Positions 10,615-21,604 of a stretch of 64,000 nucleotides of DNA are shown one piece after another. The notes under the pieces are model-generated. The model did not search any database, was not told where the DNA came from, and saw nothing but the letters and a program-made list of their open reading frames with translations. A program made the position numbers and the translations under genes. This stretch comes from Candidula unifasciata (lineage: Eukaryota; Mollusca; Gastropoda; Stylommatophora; Geomitridae): the NCBI GenBank assembly GCA_905116865.2, contig CAJHNH020004646.1, forward strand, positions 500,995-564,994. Direction: 5' to 3'. Each line of letters opens with the position of its first letter. Position 1 is the stretch's first letter.

Positions 10615-11790
10615 ATTAAAGATCATGTGATACAGGAAAACATGATCTAGAATTGTCGGATACAGGAAAATGTAATACAGGAATACACGGTCTGGGAGCT
10701 TGGGATGACGGGGTATTTTATACATGAATACTTGGTTTAGAAATGTAGGATATAGGGAAACATGTGATATAAGAATACATTATATAGGAAGGAATACACT
10801 ATCAATAATATGTATGCATAATAAGGTGCACGTGTGATGAGAGCATGTGTAAAAAAATCGGAACAACAAGGTAATCATCACAGTCCGGTAAGAGTAATGT
10901 AGCTAGGAGCGACGAGGGGATATGGCCGATACTTGAGGCCCCGAGAAAAGGCAAGACGGGTATATAATCTGGCATCATTGGTAGTGAAACTGCGCTGGCT
11001 GCTGAAGATGGGGATGGAGCGCTTATGGAAATGCCCTGAGTTGTGATGTAGCTTCTTGAATCAACTTAACTCAACGCTAATCATTCAATGTAAATATACG
11101 AAAATGACGTGTAGAAAAACATGATCTAGCATTCAATGATTGTAATAAAGAAAACACTCATATTTGCTGTACCGATCAATGGTTTGTAAGCGAGCAGGGT
11201 GATATAGGAATAAGTGATATTGATATATGTGATACACGACAACGTAATCTAGAAATACTAGAATAGGATTATGTGATATGGGAATATATCAAACTCAGAT
11301 ATCATTATGTCATCATTAATTCGCAGGGAGCGGCGGAATGATAGCTCTGGAGGCCAGTAAGCACGGCTGGAACATAAATATACCTGATGCTTAAATTTGT
11401 TGAGACCACATCCCAAATGATGAGGTTAGCTGTATAATTAACAAGCACATTGATAACTATGAACCTCTTTTAATTACAGTAATAAGATCTAACGGCATCT
11501 GGAAAACAATACTACATTGCTCAGTAGAGGAAAAGAGGAGAAGAGGCAAAAAGACTTGGATACAGAACCTCAAAACTGGACAGGCCTTAGGAGGCATTTA
11601 ACCAGGTAGTCCATCATATGTTAACGTCAGAAGTGGAGGGAGCAGATCAGTCAACAGTAACTGGTGACCTAACGTCACGTAGTGTCACGGGAGATAACGA
11701 TGATGATAATGATGATGATATATAAATATGTGAAGCAGAAACATGTGATGTATAAACGCGTGGTTTAGAAATGTATGGTGTTAAAATCAT
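10615..11790. repeat. Old degenerate minisatellite, interrupted
   Basis: Phrases such as GTGATACAGGAA, ACATGATCTAGAA and GGATACAGGAA recur irregularly at 10620-10790, 11195-11300 and 11730-11790. Units appear to be 20-45 bp and strongly diverged. Unrelated sequence, including a LINE end at 11525-11720, interrupts the array. The stretch 10905-11085 may hold another eroded LINE tail (EDGDG..EMP-like). Confidence 0.5.
11525..11720 (+). mobile_element. LINE 3' end remnant
   Basis: Reads EKRRRGKKTWIQNLKTGQ, equivalent to the basic 'GKRxRGRPxxTWxxNLK' motif that follows the reverse transcriptase in RTE-like LINEs. It ends in GATGATGATAATGATGATGAT, a TGA-type 3' tail. There are several stops. Confidence 0.5.
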
Positions 11791-11869
11791 AAGTATTAAT
11801 CAGTATATCTTTCAGAGAACGTCGCTCTCCTAACGGCAAGCCTGAAAGACTCTAGCCCATTCCCCAGTC

Positions 11870-12125
11870 CCGTATGCTTTCGTAGTCTATGCAACTTCAG
11901 TGTCAGGTATTCCCATTTGCGGAGGTGGCCTCTGCCTCTTTATTCCGGAAACTGCACACCCTATTACGGTTGTTTCCATACCACCATGGCACTTTACATG
12001 TTCAAAGTACTGCAGCTTTAGGAAGAGGATGCTGTTTACGAGCCACGTCTCCTTGATGTTCATTCAGGTCATGCAGATGTCGTACTCTGTTGTTTTCTTG
12101 GTCCACGGTATTCTAATAATCGTTG
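11870..12125 (-). mobile_element. LINE C-terminal remnant
   Basis: The minus strand reads RIPWTKKTTEYD..NIKETWLVNSI..LQYFEHVKCHGGMETTVI. This matches the layout of the post-RT region in RTE-like LINEs (RIPWTxKxTNxEVL..LKFLGHVxRxxxLE). It is degraded, with an in-frame stop. Confidence 0.45.
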
Positions 12126-12177
12126 GATATAAAAGTGCCTCTGGTTTCTGTGGCTTACTCATTGCGAACGCTCTTCG

Positions 12178-12385
12178 TAACACTTAGGCACCTGGTTCGT
12201 AACCAGCTGCGGGCCATCTGGAAGAAGACCGCGTTGCGCTGGTTTCTAAAGTGGTATCAAGAGCTGACTTTTTAGGGGCAGCGGCAAACTGCTGAACGCA
12301 AAATGTCCTAAAGAAATTCCAGACATCCAAAAAACAAAATCAAGAAAATGCCGGGGATGCGTTTGCAACGTCCATTATTCTCGTG
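12178..12385 (+). mobile_element. SINE-C, diverged
   Basis: Aligned blocks: GTAACCAGCTGCGGGCCAT, GCGTTGCGCTGGTTTC, AGTGGTATCAAGAG, GCAAACTGCTGAACG and, at the end, TTTGCAACGTCC. The head is eroded. Just downstream (12431-12465) a short block resembles the SINE-P tail (CAGC.ATGCGGCCCT.AATC). Confidence 0.65.
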
Positions 12386-12760
12386 AGGAAGAATTTTCGG
12401 TAAGAAATGGAAGCTTTCTCTGACAAAAACGGCGCTAGTCATGCGGCCCTTAATCTGCAGGCTTTAGACATTTTTAGATCACATGCGTGTCACAGCCATT
12501 TTAAATAACAAACATATTTTTTAACCTAATGTAAATTTTAATTTCAAAAGTTATTATTTCTTTTATCACGCTTAGAAAACAAAATACTATATATGCTGGT
12601 AGCACGCACTGAACATCGATTTTGCCTATCCAGTGGATAAGTAAATGTGTCTGTTGTCTCACAGCTGGAGTTTTCAAAAAGCTGTTGCCGCCCTTTATGT
12701 TTTGGCACAATTAGTAGTTAATAGTTGTTGGATCACCAGTCTTTTTCTGTCTGTCTTTTG

Positions 12761-12764
<4 letters not shown>

Positions 12765-12841
<77 letters not shown>

Positions 12842-12845
12842 CTAT

Positions 12846-12876
<31 letters not shown>

Positions 12877-13069
12877 GCGCGACACACACACACATGCTCA
12901 CACGCTTACATATGCAAATACTGGCTCACAGACACATACAAAAACAAACACCCACACATTTAAACGCATATAATCACACACGTACACACACACACATGCA
13001 CACATAAATACACGCATGCAACACATATACACATGCGCAAGAGGCGCAAAAAAAAAAAAAAAAAAAAAA
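12765..13069. repeat. Compound microsatellite (CT)n-(CA)n-poly(A)
   Basis: (TC)~37 at 12765-12838, (CA)n with a GCGCGC interruption at 12846-12893, irregular ACAC-rich sequence to 13030, then about 20 A at 13049-13069. Open frames on both strands through here are low-complexity artefacts. Confidence 0.95.
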
Positions 13070-13531
13070 GAATACATGTACACGCACTAGTACATACCTT
13101 TACACACGCGTATATAATTATATCTACATATTCATATAGGACCTTGTCATAATAATGAATCGATAGAGCATCATATATGAAGGAAATGAACGACAACAAG
13201 TACGTTTCTAATGACCCAGTTAAATCTGTATGTATAACTCTGCCAAAGTAATCAAATGCTTTAGAATGTGAAGATCCCCGTACATACATTCCTGTGTCTC
13301 TCATGTTGAAGCTTTTATGTGGAATAATATTGAGGAGAATGAGAAGCGAGATTAAATCAGAAATTAGTTTTTGACAATATAGAATTAATTACTTAATTAA
13401 TTTAGACATTAGAGACAATTCTGACACGCGCTCCGTCCATTTCTCCGCCCATGTTGAAGTCAACAGAGAGAAAGGAGGGCAAACGAATTACATTTTCAGG
13501 TGAAACTTTCAAATGTCGCATTCATTTGGGA
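13070..13531. other. No recognised feature
   Basis: AT-rich unassigned sequence up to an 18-G run at 13532-13549. Confidence 0.4.
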
Positions 13532-13544
13532 GGGGGGGGGGGGG

Positions 13545-13795
13545 GGGGGCGGGGGCGTGTAGCGACTAGACGCTCAACTGTGGATCTAAAGGTCGTGGGT
13601 TCGGGTCCTGTAGGAGCCGGACTTTTTTTCCGAAATGCCTTGGCTCCCATGTCTACACAGCCTTGAGTGGGTACCAGGTGCAGTCATGGGAAATAAAGGC
13701 GGCTGGCGTGATGCCGATAAGTCTATACAATATAGGTGTATCTCTTGATGCCCAATACGCCTGAAGGCATGGAAACGGGTCCTTTACTTAAAGAG
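13545..13795 (+). mobile_element. SINE-A, near full length
   Basis: Head CGTGTAGCGACTAGACGCTC, B box GGTCGTGGGTTCGGGTCCTG, body CTTGGCTCCCATGTCTACAC and GTGCAGTCATGGGAAATAAA, tail CCCAATACGCCTGAAGGC and ending TCCTTTACTTA. The 18-G run sits directly at its 5' edge. Confidence 0.85.
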
Positions 13796-14093
13796 TGTGT
13801 TGGATAAAACCTGGAAGTTACTGCTTGCATCCGTCTCATCCTCTCCCCCATTCTAGTCTACTCTCTGGCCCAGCATTAGTGTCCCAGTATTGTATTATTT
13901 GAATCCTGACAAGCAAGCTGTCTATGCACGCAGAAGTTTCTAAAGCGCTGGTGCCTTTAAACAGGACCGTTCATTATTCAAGCCACAGACACTCATTTTC
14001 AGATTTTACACATTGCCCCGGTGGCAACACACAGCAGGTAGGACTTGCACGTCAAGGTGAGATGATCGTCTTCATTGCACTGGAATTTTATAG

Positions 14094-14170
14094 TACAGTA
14101 AAACTTCAATTAACTATCAGTTTCTGTTATCCGTCATCGCCTGAAAAGGATCAGTTCCTAAGCACCAAAA
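14094..14170 (+). mobile_element. Possible Tigger/pogo-like left end
   Basis: TACAGTAAAACTTCAATTAA followed by CGTCATCGCCTGAAAAGG looks like the outer part of a Tigger-type DNA transposon. A partner end was not found nearby. The same terminal motif occurs inverted at 6860-6879. Confidence 0.35.
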
Positions 14171-14312
14171 ATATAACCAGTCGCTCGGAAACAGAAAGAG
14201 CGGTACATCCCCTACACATTTTTGAGGGGAGAGAGGTATTAGGAGGCCTAAGCCTTGTTTAAGTGCGTAAGAGAATAATAATATAACAAGTATGCTATGA
14301 ATACTTCAAACA

Positions 14313-15528
14313 AAACAAAATTAAACCAGAAATCAGCGATGAACAATGTAGATTTGTAGAAGGAAAAGGTACAAACAATGCCATATACATTATAAGGACA
14401 TTGTCAAAAAGAGCTAAACAAGTAAAGACCGATTTGTACTTAAGCTTCATAGACTATACAAAAGCATTTGACTGTGTGAAGCATGAAGAAGTAATCAAAC
14501 TGTTAGACAAATTAAACAGTGACGGAAAAATCTATGAAAAATAAAGAATATGTATTGGCAGCAAACAGCAGCTATAAGAATTACCAATTGTTTAGGTACA
14601 TTTCAAAGCATAAAGAAGGGCGTACGGCAAGGATGTGTACTGTCACCTGATCTGTTTTCAATATAAAGTAAATATATAATGAGATCTTTAATTGATATGC
14701 CCGGAATTGTGGTTGGTGGGCACAATATAAACAATTTACGTTATGCTGATGTCACAGTCTTGATAGCAACAAGTCACAAAGAACTACAGGAAATGATAGA
14801 CATTGTGGTGTTAGAAAGTGGAAGAATGGGCCTCAGTGTGAATAATGGGAAGACAGAAGTAATGGTGGTATCAAAGAAACGAATTATTCCTAAGTTGATA
14901 AAAGTTGATGGTGTTATTTTAGGACAAGTACAGAAATTTAAGTATCTGGGCAGATGGATAACATCAGATGGAAGATGCATAACTGAGATAAGAAACAGAA
15001 TAGGACAGGCTCAAAATTGTATTTTATAAAATAAAAAACATCTTGTGCAATATATCCTTTTCATTGAGAGTTAGAAAAAGAATTCTTGCTTGCTACATAC
15101 ATCCAGTTTTAACATATGGCTGTGAATCCTGGACAATCGGCAGGCAGGCCAAACAATTTCAAGAGGCTTCAGATGTGGTTTTACAGAAGAATGCTTAGAA
15201 TACTTTGGACAGCCAAAAAGAGCAAACAAGAGGTTTTGAAAGAGGCGGGAGCCCGAAGACAACTTATCACAGACATCAGAAGGAGACAGTCATCATTTTT
15301 CGGCCAAATTATAGAAGAGGGAAAGTAGTTCATGTTGTGACCACTTTAAAGATCTGTGCAAGGAGGGATAGAGAAAGACAACGAGAGAAGTTGCTTGACA
15401 GTCTTGCTGCATGGCATGGAGGTGTGTCGGCACACGAACTGATACATGCTGCAGGAGATCGCAGATTATGGAGAGGCATGATCGCCCACGCCAGTCAGCA
15501 AGGTACCTGATGATGATGATGATGATGC
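14313..15528 (+). mobile_element. RTE-like LINE: reverse transcriptase, decayed, 5'-truncated
   Basis: A non-LTR reverse transcriptase remnant spread over several frames. Readable in order: ISDEQCRFVEGKGTNNAIY (from about 14325), motif A FIDYTKAFDCV (14446-14478), motif B GVRQGCVLSPDLF (14617-14655), motif C YADV in place of YADD (14735-14758), GLSVNNGKTEVMVVSKK, FKYLGRWI (near 14937), then a basic C-terminal tail ending AWHGGVSAHELIHAAGDRRL and MIAHASQQGT-stop. The stop runs into a TGATGATGATGATGATGATG tail. There is an in-frame stop after motif A, another after motif B, and a further stop at 15029. The second catalytic Asp of motif C is Val, so it cannot encode an active enzyme. The last ~200 bp are closely similar to 52068-52272. 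The RTE assignment is by eye from family knowledge. Confidence 0.85.
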
Positions 15529-15529
15529 T

Positions 15530-15965
15530 AAGAAGGCTGACTGCAGTGTACCACACTTGTCTCTGGGATCATTACGTTCCACGGTGCGACTGTTCTACCG
15601 TTGTCCGAAAACCTCGAAAACAAGAGCGCCACACATATAATATTATATAAATATAATTATATGCTGAAAAGCATATAAATGTATTCGAAAAAATAAGCTA
15701 TGAAGTAACCAAAAACTTTAATTGATAACTTCTGCTAATATATTTAAGAGTGAGTTCCTCAATTTACCCAAGCCAACAGGTTCCGACGACCCAGCTTCTT
15801 GTCAAGTTAAAAAAAAAAAAAAAGAAGAAGCAAATAAATAAAAATATGAAACCTTTCAGTCACAAACCACACACAATGTGTCACTGGCCATTCCCCACAT
15901 GTCTCAAACATCATATTAAGTGTCTTTTTGTATTGAAATTTTAGTTAGTGTATACTAAATATATC
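15530..15965. other. No recognised feature
   Basis: AT-rich and unassigned. Includes a 15-A run near 15810. Confidence 0.4.
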
Positions 15966-15969
15966 TGGC

Positions 15970-16395
15970 ATCCACAGGGGTATCTTTAATTTATTTTCCA
16001 TTTTAACAACACAGCAATGACAAAGTAATGACAAATTTATGATCATATTAAATCTTTTACCTGTCAACACAATGTTTTTACTAATGCTCTGCTATCAGTG
16101 TCTAGCATGGACACTCTCTGTAGAAAACATATGGACAATAATCACGACAGAAATGAAATGTTTACGTACTTTGCTAGGTGAAACGAGAAAATATCGACTT
16201 AGAAAGAGATATCAGGAGAAGAGCTAGCACAGAATCAATACAAAACTTTATAAGCAAGCAACAAATCAAATGGTTTGGCCATGTAACAAGATTGGCAGCA
16301 GACAGGGCACCACAGAAAGCAATGTTATACAGATACAGCGGTAACAGAGCCAGAGGTCGACCACGCAGATAATGGACCGCAGAAATATCCATTAC
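15970..16395 (+). mobile_element. LINE C-terminal remnant
   Basis: Reads LCYQCLAWTLSVENI, MKCLRTLLGETRK and then, in another frame, RDIRRRASTESIQNFISKQQ, IKWFGHVTRLAADRAPQKAM, RARGRPRR. This is the 'KWFGHV..R....P.KA...GxRxRGRPRxxW' signature after the RT of many LINEs. The 33 kb LINE shares 'LPKLCCQCQTGT' and 'IKWYEPL', so both belong to one family. Frameshifts and stops are present. Confidence 0.7.
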
Positions 16396-16399
16396 GATG

Positions 16400-17124
16400 A
16401 AAAGTACATTTTTTTTTTTCGAAGCGAACCGAATGGTCCTTTCCAGAGATCTTTTTCTGCTCTTGACACTGAGGGGTATTTCAGGATTAGAGAAAAATTA
16501 GAAGATAAGTAGTGCCTCTTCGTCTTTCCTTTTTGCGAATGCATGTATACATGACAGTGACGTCCTTTCTCAGTCCACAGGTCGGTTTTGATAGTAGAAT
16601 ACTGAACGACAGCTCTAATACAAATAAACTACCTCTTCCTGCTTGTCTCTCACTCTAATATAAATTTATTTTAACGCCCTTGTATTAATCCCATTCATTG
16701 AAATGCCGTACTTCAGGAAGTTCTTTAAAAGTTAAATCAATACATTCACTAACAAACGTGCTATATGTTAGCTCAGAGATCAGCTTTAACCCAGTGACAA
16801 AACCCTCCGTGCTCTGTTAGCTCCGAGATCAACTTCAACCCAGTGACAAACCCTTCCTTGATCTGTATTCCATTTCCGTTTGCAAACTGTTTTTAATAAA
16901 CGGGTCATTTATGGAACCTGACCTGGGGGGATTATAACAAATAGACCAGACATTGGCCCTTTCATTCGCGGTGTCAGTGGCGGAAATACACGACGAGAGT
17001 GGGCGTGGCTCAAAGTTTGTATGTAGATGAGTTTTGGTGTTGATGTGGGTTCTTGGATTGTTGCTATTAAAAAACATGTGACAGATGCAGTTGTAATTTA
17101 TTAGTATATGACATAACAATCTGG
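16400..17124. other. Local tandem pair; otherwise unassigned
   Basis: Around 16762-16865 a ~55 bp phrase (GTTAGCTC.GAGATCA.CTT.AACCCAGTGACAAA) occurs twice in tandem. The rest shows no recognisable feature. Confidence 0.5.
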
Positions 17125-17390
17125 GAAGCGGGCGTAGTGTAGCGGTTAGATGCTCGCCTGCCGATCGGAAGGTTGTGGGTTCGGATCCTGGCAGAGCCGG
17201 ACTTTTTTCACAACTTAGCTTGGCTACCAGGCCGACCCAGCCTTGACTGGATACCAGGTGTAGTCCTGGGAAGTTAAACTGACCGGTGTGATGCTGATCA
17301 CATCACCCACCGAGGACCCACTGGTCTATAAAATATAGGACTAACCCTATATGCCTAGAACCTACGCAGAGAAATAACACGGTCAACTGC
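17125..17390 (+). mobile_element. SINE-A, full head, decayed 3' tail
   Basis: The best-preserved head in the window: GGGCGTAGTGTAGCGGTTAG, ATGCTCGCCTGCCGATCGG (A-box region) and GGGTTCGGATCC (B box). The body includes GACCCAGCCTTGACTGGATA and GATGCTGATCACATCACCCA. The terminal hairpin is lost; the copy ends near CCTAGAACCTACGCAG. Confidence 0.9.
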
Positions 17391-17521
17391 ACAGAATTTC
17401 ACCTGGATGCGGAATCAACCATATGATGACGTGACACTCATTTCGCATTTGGTTGCAGTCCTTTTTTTTGTGTGTGTACATTTTCCAAAATTATTATGTC
17501 TTTATTCTTTAAAAAAAAAAA

Positions 17522-17752
17522 AGGTTAGTTGCATATCCTTTACAGGACGTTGCAGAACCAACCACAGCATTTTTTGGCTGTTGTGGTTTTTCTAATCAAA
17601 TTTTACCTTCAGTAGTTTGCCACTGCTTACTGAACAGTCAGCTCTCGGTACCACAGTCGAAACCAAAGCAAGACAAACTGTCCGCAGCTGGAATCGAACA
17701 GGGCACTCCAACATTACGAAGTACAATCCCAACGCCTAAGCCATAGACGCCT
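17522..17752 (-). mobile_element. SINE-C, near full length
   Basis: The minus-strand copy runs from the GGCGT..CATAGACGCC head on the right to GGATATGCAACTAACC on the left. Shared blocks: CCTTTACAGGACGTTGCAGA, GGTTTTTCTA, AGTAGTTTGCCA.TGCTTACT, GCAGCTGGAATCGAAC (B-box complement). Confidence 0.85.
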
Positions 17753-17754
17753 AC

Positions 17755-18494
17755 ATTCACTCTGTATATATGTTTCAAGTATTGAGGATCTACTTTGTTG
17801 CACTTGGTATCTATATGGCTCTTTCTCTATCCACAGAAGGGTTAGTCATTTGCTATGAGCGTCACATAAAGCACAAACTCTGTAGCTCTAAAGACCATCT
17901 CACAAGATGGCCGAAACAGTTACACTCGTGTATTAGACAACGGGACCCTGAAATGAACCCACATCTTTCAGAACGTGAGACAAACGGCTTGACCACCAGG
18001 AACATCCCCAAATCTATGCTGTTATGCTGTCTCTTTTCTGACCACCTTTGTCTTCCCAGCCTGACAAAACACCACATGTTTAACATCTATAATATTCAGC
18101 TAATCTAGAGCGAACACATCATTATTCTATTGCTGTTATTATATTTATTAATGTAATTATCTGTCAGCATTAATCGATGTATTCAGCCGGTTCCATCCAA
18201 TTACAATCGGCAACGCAAAATTGCATTATTTTCCACACAATAATAATTGACAGGCAGACAACTGAGCCACAACAATTTAAAATAAAAGGGAATGAATTCG
18301 TTATCTAATGATTGAGCTACAATGGTATAGTAGTTAATGAGCTTGCCTGTTAAAACAGGGACTCGAGTTCATTTCCCGAAGTGGTATAGTTTGATTGCCA
18401 GCAATGTTTTATGGAGTGGAAACATTAGGATCAAATAAAAACAGTTACTAATAAATTACAAAAGTTTATTAAACATTAATTGTGCAGAATAGAG
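17755..18494. other. Unassigned; tRNA-like fragment at 18310-18375
   Basis: Mostly unassigned. At 18310-18375 the string TGGTATAGTAGTTAATGAGC and a later GAGTTCATTTCCCG look like box A and box B of an eroded tRNA-derived head. It cannot be a functional tRNA because the arms do not pair cleanly. Confidence 0.35.
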
Positions 18495-19080
18495 CGAATT
18501 ATATTATTTCATAAAATCACTAATGTTTGATTTTTGGGAAAGAATTAAACGATTTCCAGTAGACCAAGTGGTGGAGAAAAGACGCTGGCGTTGGATAGGA
18601 CACACGTGGAGAAAACCTGAGAACAATATTATCAAAGTATCTTTGCACTGGAACCCATAGGAGCATAGGAAAAAAGGCAGCACCCTGAAAATCACACAAC
18701 AGGAAGGGAGCTGGAGAGTAAAGTTAAAAAGATGAAGGGGACACGGGGTGAGAATACAACAGAGGAGGATAAAACTAGTTAGTATTAGTTGGGTGTAGGA
18801 AGCCACTGTGGTCTAGTGGTTAGATGCTCGCCTGCGGATCGGAAAGTCGTCGGTTCGATTCCTGACGGGGGCCAGACCTTTCTAAAAAAAATGGGAGTAC
18901 CAGGTGCAGTCCTGGGGAAGTAAAGGCGGCCGGTGTGATGCTGACCACATCATCCACCAAGTTCCGTTTGGTCTATAAAATATAGGTCTAGCCCTATATA
19001 CCCAATACGCCTGAAAGGCGTGGAAAAGGTTCCTTTACTTATTAGTTTTGTGAGGGGCTATTCTCTAAAGGAGCCTAGAA
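18495..19080 (+). mobile_element. LINE C-terminal remnant, split by a SINE-A
   Basis: Reads FPVDQVVEKRRWRWIGHTWRK, ..NNIIKVSLHWNP, then a degraded 'RKKGSTLKI' region. This is the RRWxWIGHxLRK..NI..xSLxWNPxGKR signature of LINE C termini. The sequence stops at 18795, resumes at about 19038 (SFVRGYSLKEPRRQKKNA-like), and then passes into an AGAAGAAGA-type run. A related tail occurs at 30490-30760. Confidence 0.65.
18796..19044 (+). mobile_element. SINE-A inserted in a LINE
   Basis: Head TGTGGTCTAGTGGTTAGATG, CTCGCCTGCGGATCGG, GGTTCGATTCCTGACGG; body GTGCAGTCCTGGGGAAGTAAA; tail ATACGCCTGAAAGGCGTGG, TTCCTTTACTTA. The 'GGTCGACCCAGCC' block is deleted. A possible 8 bp target duplication TATTAGTT lies on both sides. 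Confidence 0.9.
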
Positions 19081-19084
19081 GGCA

Positions 19085-19485
19085 GAAGAAGAATGCGTCT
19101 TTGCAGCCAAAATTGACACCACTGGCCAGAAAGACACCTGATTCCTCTTGGTGACACTTCCGTTAAGAAATCTGGTTCCCCGTGTCGATCCCGGGGCCCA
19201 TTGTGGGGGTAAACAAGAACAGATAAACTGCCTGGCCAAAAGCATGTCGTAAGTGTCGACTAATTTGGAGCTTCTTTTGAAGTCAGATAATATCTGCCTG
19301 AGAGGTGAGGAACCAACAGTCTGCATGCAAATAACTCAGATCTGTGAAACGGATCTACAAGCAAACACTCAGTTTCTGGAACAAGACTAGAAGTGGACGA
19401 ACAACACGATATTTTCCGCCGGAGTTTACAGCAGGCGAACGCTAAGAAGAAAAAGAAGTAATCTAGCGTATTCTTGTTCCTGTTC
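19085..19485 (+). mobile_element. SINE-I-like repeat with (AAG)n tail
   Basis: The longest copy of a family also seen at 21390, 26285, 31725, 34800, 44195 and 62655. Shared blocks: CCCGGGGCCCATTGTGGGGG, CTGCCTGAGAGG.GAGGAA, CAACAGTCTGCATG.AAATA, GGAACAAGACTAGAAGTGG, and an end CGAACGCTAAGAAGAAAAAG. The AAG-type tail indicates orientation. The GTGTCGATCCC string could be a B box. Confidence 0.65.
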
Positions 19486-19626
19486 CTGGTATTGTGCATT
19501 CATGTAATGCGTTGATGAAGCCTCTCTAGCCACTTCGTTTATTTGTCGTTTGGGTTGATGATAATATGAGAATAACTGATTCTACTTTCTGTTTGTTCTG
19601 ATCAATGTTCATAATGAATATGAACC

Positions 19627-19727
19627 AGGAATTGTCCTGGGAAGTAAAGACGACCGGGATGACGATGACCGCAACCGATGGCTGGTCAACGTGAAGCTGG
19701 CCACCTTTACTCACCAGGAAAATTCCC
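19627..19727. repeat. Head-to-head SINE body fragments (short inverted pair)
   Basis: TCCTGGGAAGTAAAGACGACCGG at 19637 (SINE-B body) is followed within 100 bp by AGCTGGCCACCTTTACTCACCAGGA, the inverted equivalent. The two could fold back. The ends are unclear. Confidence 0.45.
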
Positions 19728-19769
19728 GGTATGCCTTTTAGATTGTACTGCATCAAACGAAGTCACTTA

Positions 19770-20897
19770 AAAAGATGGGTAGTAATGTTTTTGTCCACTG
19801 CAATTAGAATTTAATTAGGCAGTTATGTTATGTCAACTGAAATTACAAGTCAGTTAGGCATTAACCTTATGTCAACTGAATTTAGAAGCCATTAAGGCGA
19901 TAGCCTTATGTCAACTGAATTTAGATGTCAGTTAGGTAGTAATGTTATGTCAACTGGAATTAGAAGTCCATTACATTAGTAATGTTATGTCAACTGGAAT
20001 TAGAAGTCCATTATATTAGTATTGTTATGTCAACCGAAATGATAAGTCAGGCATTAACCTTATGTCAACTGAATTAGAAATCGGTTAGGTAGTAGTCTTA
20101 TGTCAACTGAATTAAGAAGTCAGTTAGGTAGTAATGTTATGTCAACTGAAATTAGAATCCATTATATTAGTAATGTTATGTCAACTGAATTAGAAGTCAG
20201 TTAGGCTTTAACCTTATGTCAACTGAATTAGAAGTCAGTTAGGTAGTAGCCATTATGTCAACTGAATTAGAAGTCAGTTAGGCTTTAACCTTATGTCAAC
20301 TGAATTAGAAGTCAGTTAGGTAGTAGCCCTATGTCAACTGAATGTAGAAGTCCGTTAGGTAGTAATGTTACGTCAACTGGAATTAGAAGTCCATTATATT
20401 AGTAATGTTATGTCAACCGAAATTAGAAGTCCATTATATTAGTAATGTTATGTCAACTGAAATTAGAAGCCATTTAGGCGTTAACCTTATGTCAACTGAA
20501 TTAGAAATCAGTTAGGTAGTAGCCATTATGTCAACTGAATTTAGAAGTCCGTTAGGTAGTAATGTTATGTCCACTGAAATTAGAAGTCTATTATATTAGT
20601 AATTTTATGTCAACTAAAATTAGAAGCCATTTAGGCATTAACCTTATGTCAACTAAATTTGCAGTCTGGTAGTAGCCTTATGTCAACTGAATTTAGAAGT
20701 CAGTTGGTTAGTAAGTTATGTCAACTGAAATTAGAAGTCCATTATATTAGTATTGTTATGTCAATTGAAATTAGAAGTCTATTATATTAGTATTGTTATG
20801 TCAACTGAAATTAGAAGTCTATTATATTAGTATTGTTATGTAAATTGAAATTAGAAGACAGTTAGGCAGTTACCTTATGTCAACTGAATTAGAAGTT
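19770..20897. repeat. Minisatellite, ~39 bp unit, ~29 copies
   Basis: The unit core is ATGTCAACTGAATTTAGAAG followed by either TCAGTTAGGTAGTA(A/G).. or TCCATTATATTAGTAATGTT. ATGTCAACTG starts at 19830, 19869, 19908, 19947, 19987 and 20027, so the period is 39-40 bp. The two subtypes alternate irregularly. No long open frame survives. Confidence 0.95.
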
Positions 20898-21340
20898 ATG
20901 TATACAAGTTCATTTTGATAAATACAGATCTTCCCCTTGATCTGTTGTTTTTTTCATGCAAAGTTAATGACGCAATCACGTTTCGAAGATTCATTAAACT
21001 TAGCGATCGCACATCGGAGCAGAAAGAAGTAGACATTAGCCAGACATTTACCAGCAAGCTAATTTAGGTACAAATCAGTCACGGAGATAAAACAGGGGCT
21101 GCACTGACAAGACTTTTACTAATGACGTGCAAGTAATGAGATATGGCTTAAGCAGATATAGAAATTAGATTGTTAAACTGTTGGTTCGGTGCAGACCAAT
21201 GTAGTAGCATACCGATTTATGTAAAGTAACTCTAAATGTTATATTTAGGGAAAGTCTGTCAGAATATTGGAGGGGGAGGGGGAGCTCATCACCCTGTTAA
21301 TTTTATAGCTAGAGCTGGAGCAGGTGGGACCTAAAATGTG
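20898..21340. other. No recognised feature
   Basis: Unassigned AT-rich sequence between the minisatellite and a 14-C run at 21344-21357. Confidence 0.4.
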
Positions 21341-21389
21341 TTTCCCCCCCCCCCCCCTTAGTCTTTACCAGTTATAAATCCCTAGGCTC

Positions 21390-21540
21390 TCATTCAGATC
21401 CACTCCAACTTCAAAGAAAACATCAATAACAAGTCGCCTTATACGACATGTTTGTAAGGTGCAGTTGGTCTATTCCTTCCTCCCGCATCCAAATGGGGCC
21501 GTGGAATACAAACGGGGTGGGGGGGGGGGGCAATTTACAA
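21390..21540 (-). mobile_element. SINE-I-like fragment
   Basis: Plus-strand phrase CAGATCCACTCCAACTTCAA, then ACGACATGTTTGTAAGG, matching 31868-31930 (GCAGATACACTCCGACTTTA, ACAACATGCTTGTCT). A 12-G run at 21519-21530 sits near the place where other copies have C runs. Confidence 0.5.
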
Positions 21541-21604
21541 ATTATCAGTAAAATGAACAGCAACAGACGATCTGCAGTTTGTGCCCAGTTTTCTGTGTAG
21601 TCTA

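Noticed and set aside
17125..17200. Functional tRNA gene
   Set aside because: A and B boxes are present, but the acceptor and anticodon arms do not pair and the sequence continues into a SINE body.
19770..20897. CRISPR-like array
   Set aside because: The whole unit repeats with diverged subtypes; no spacers and no cas genes.
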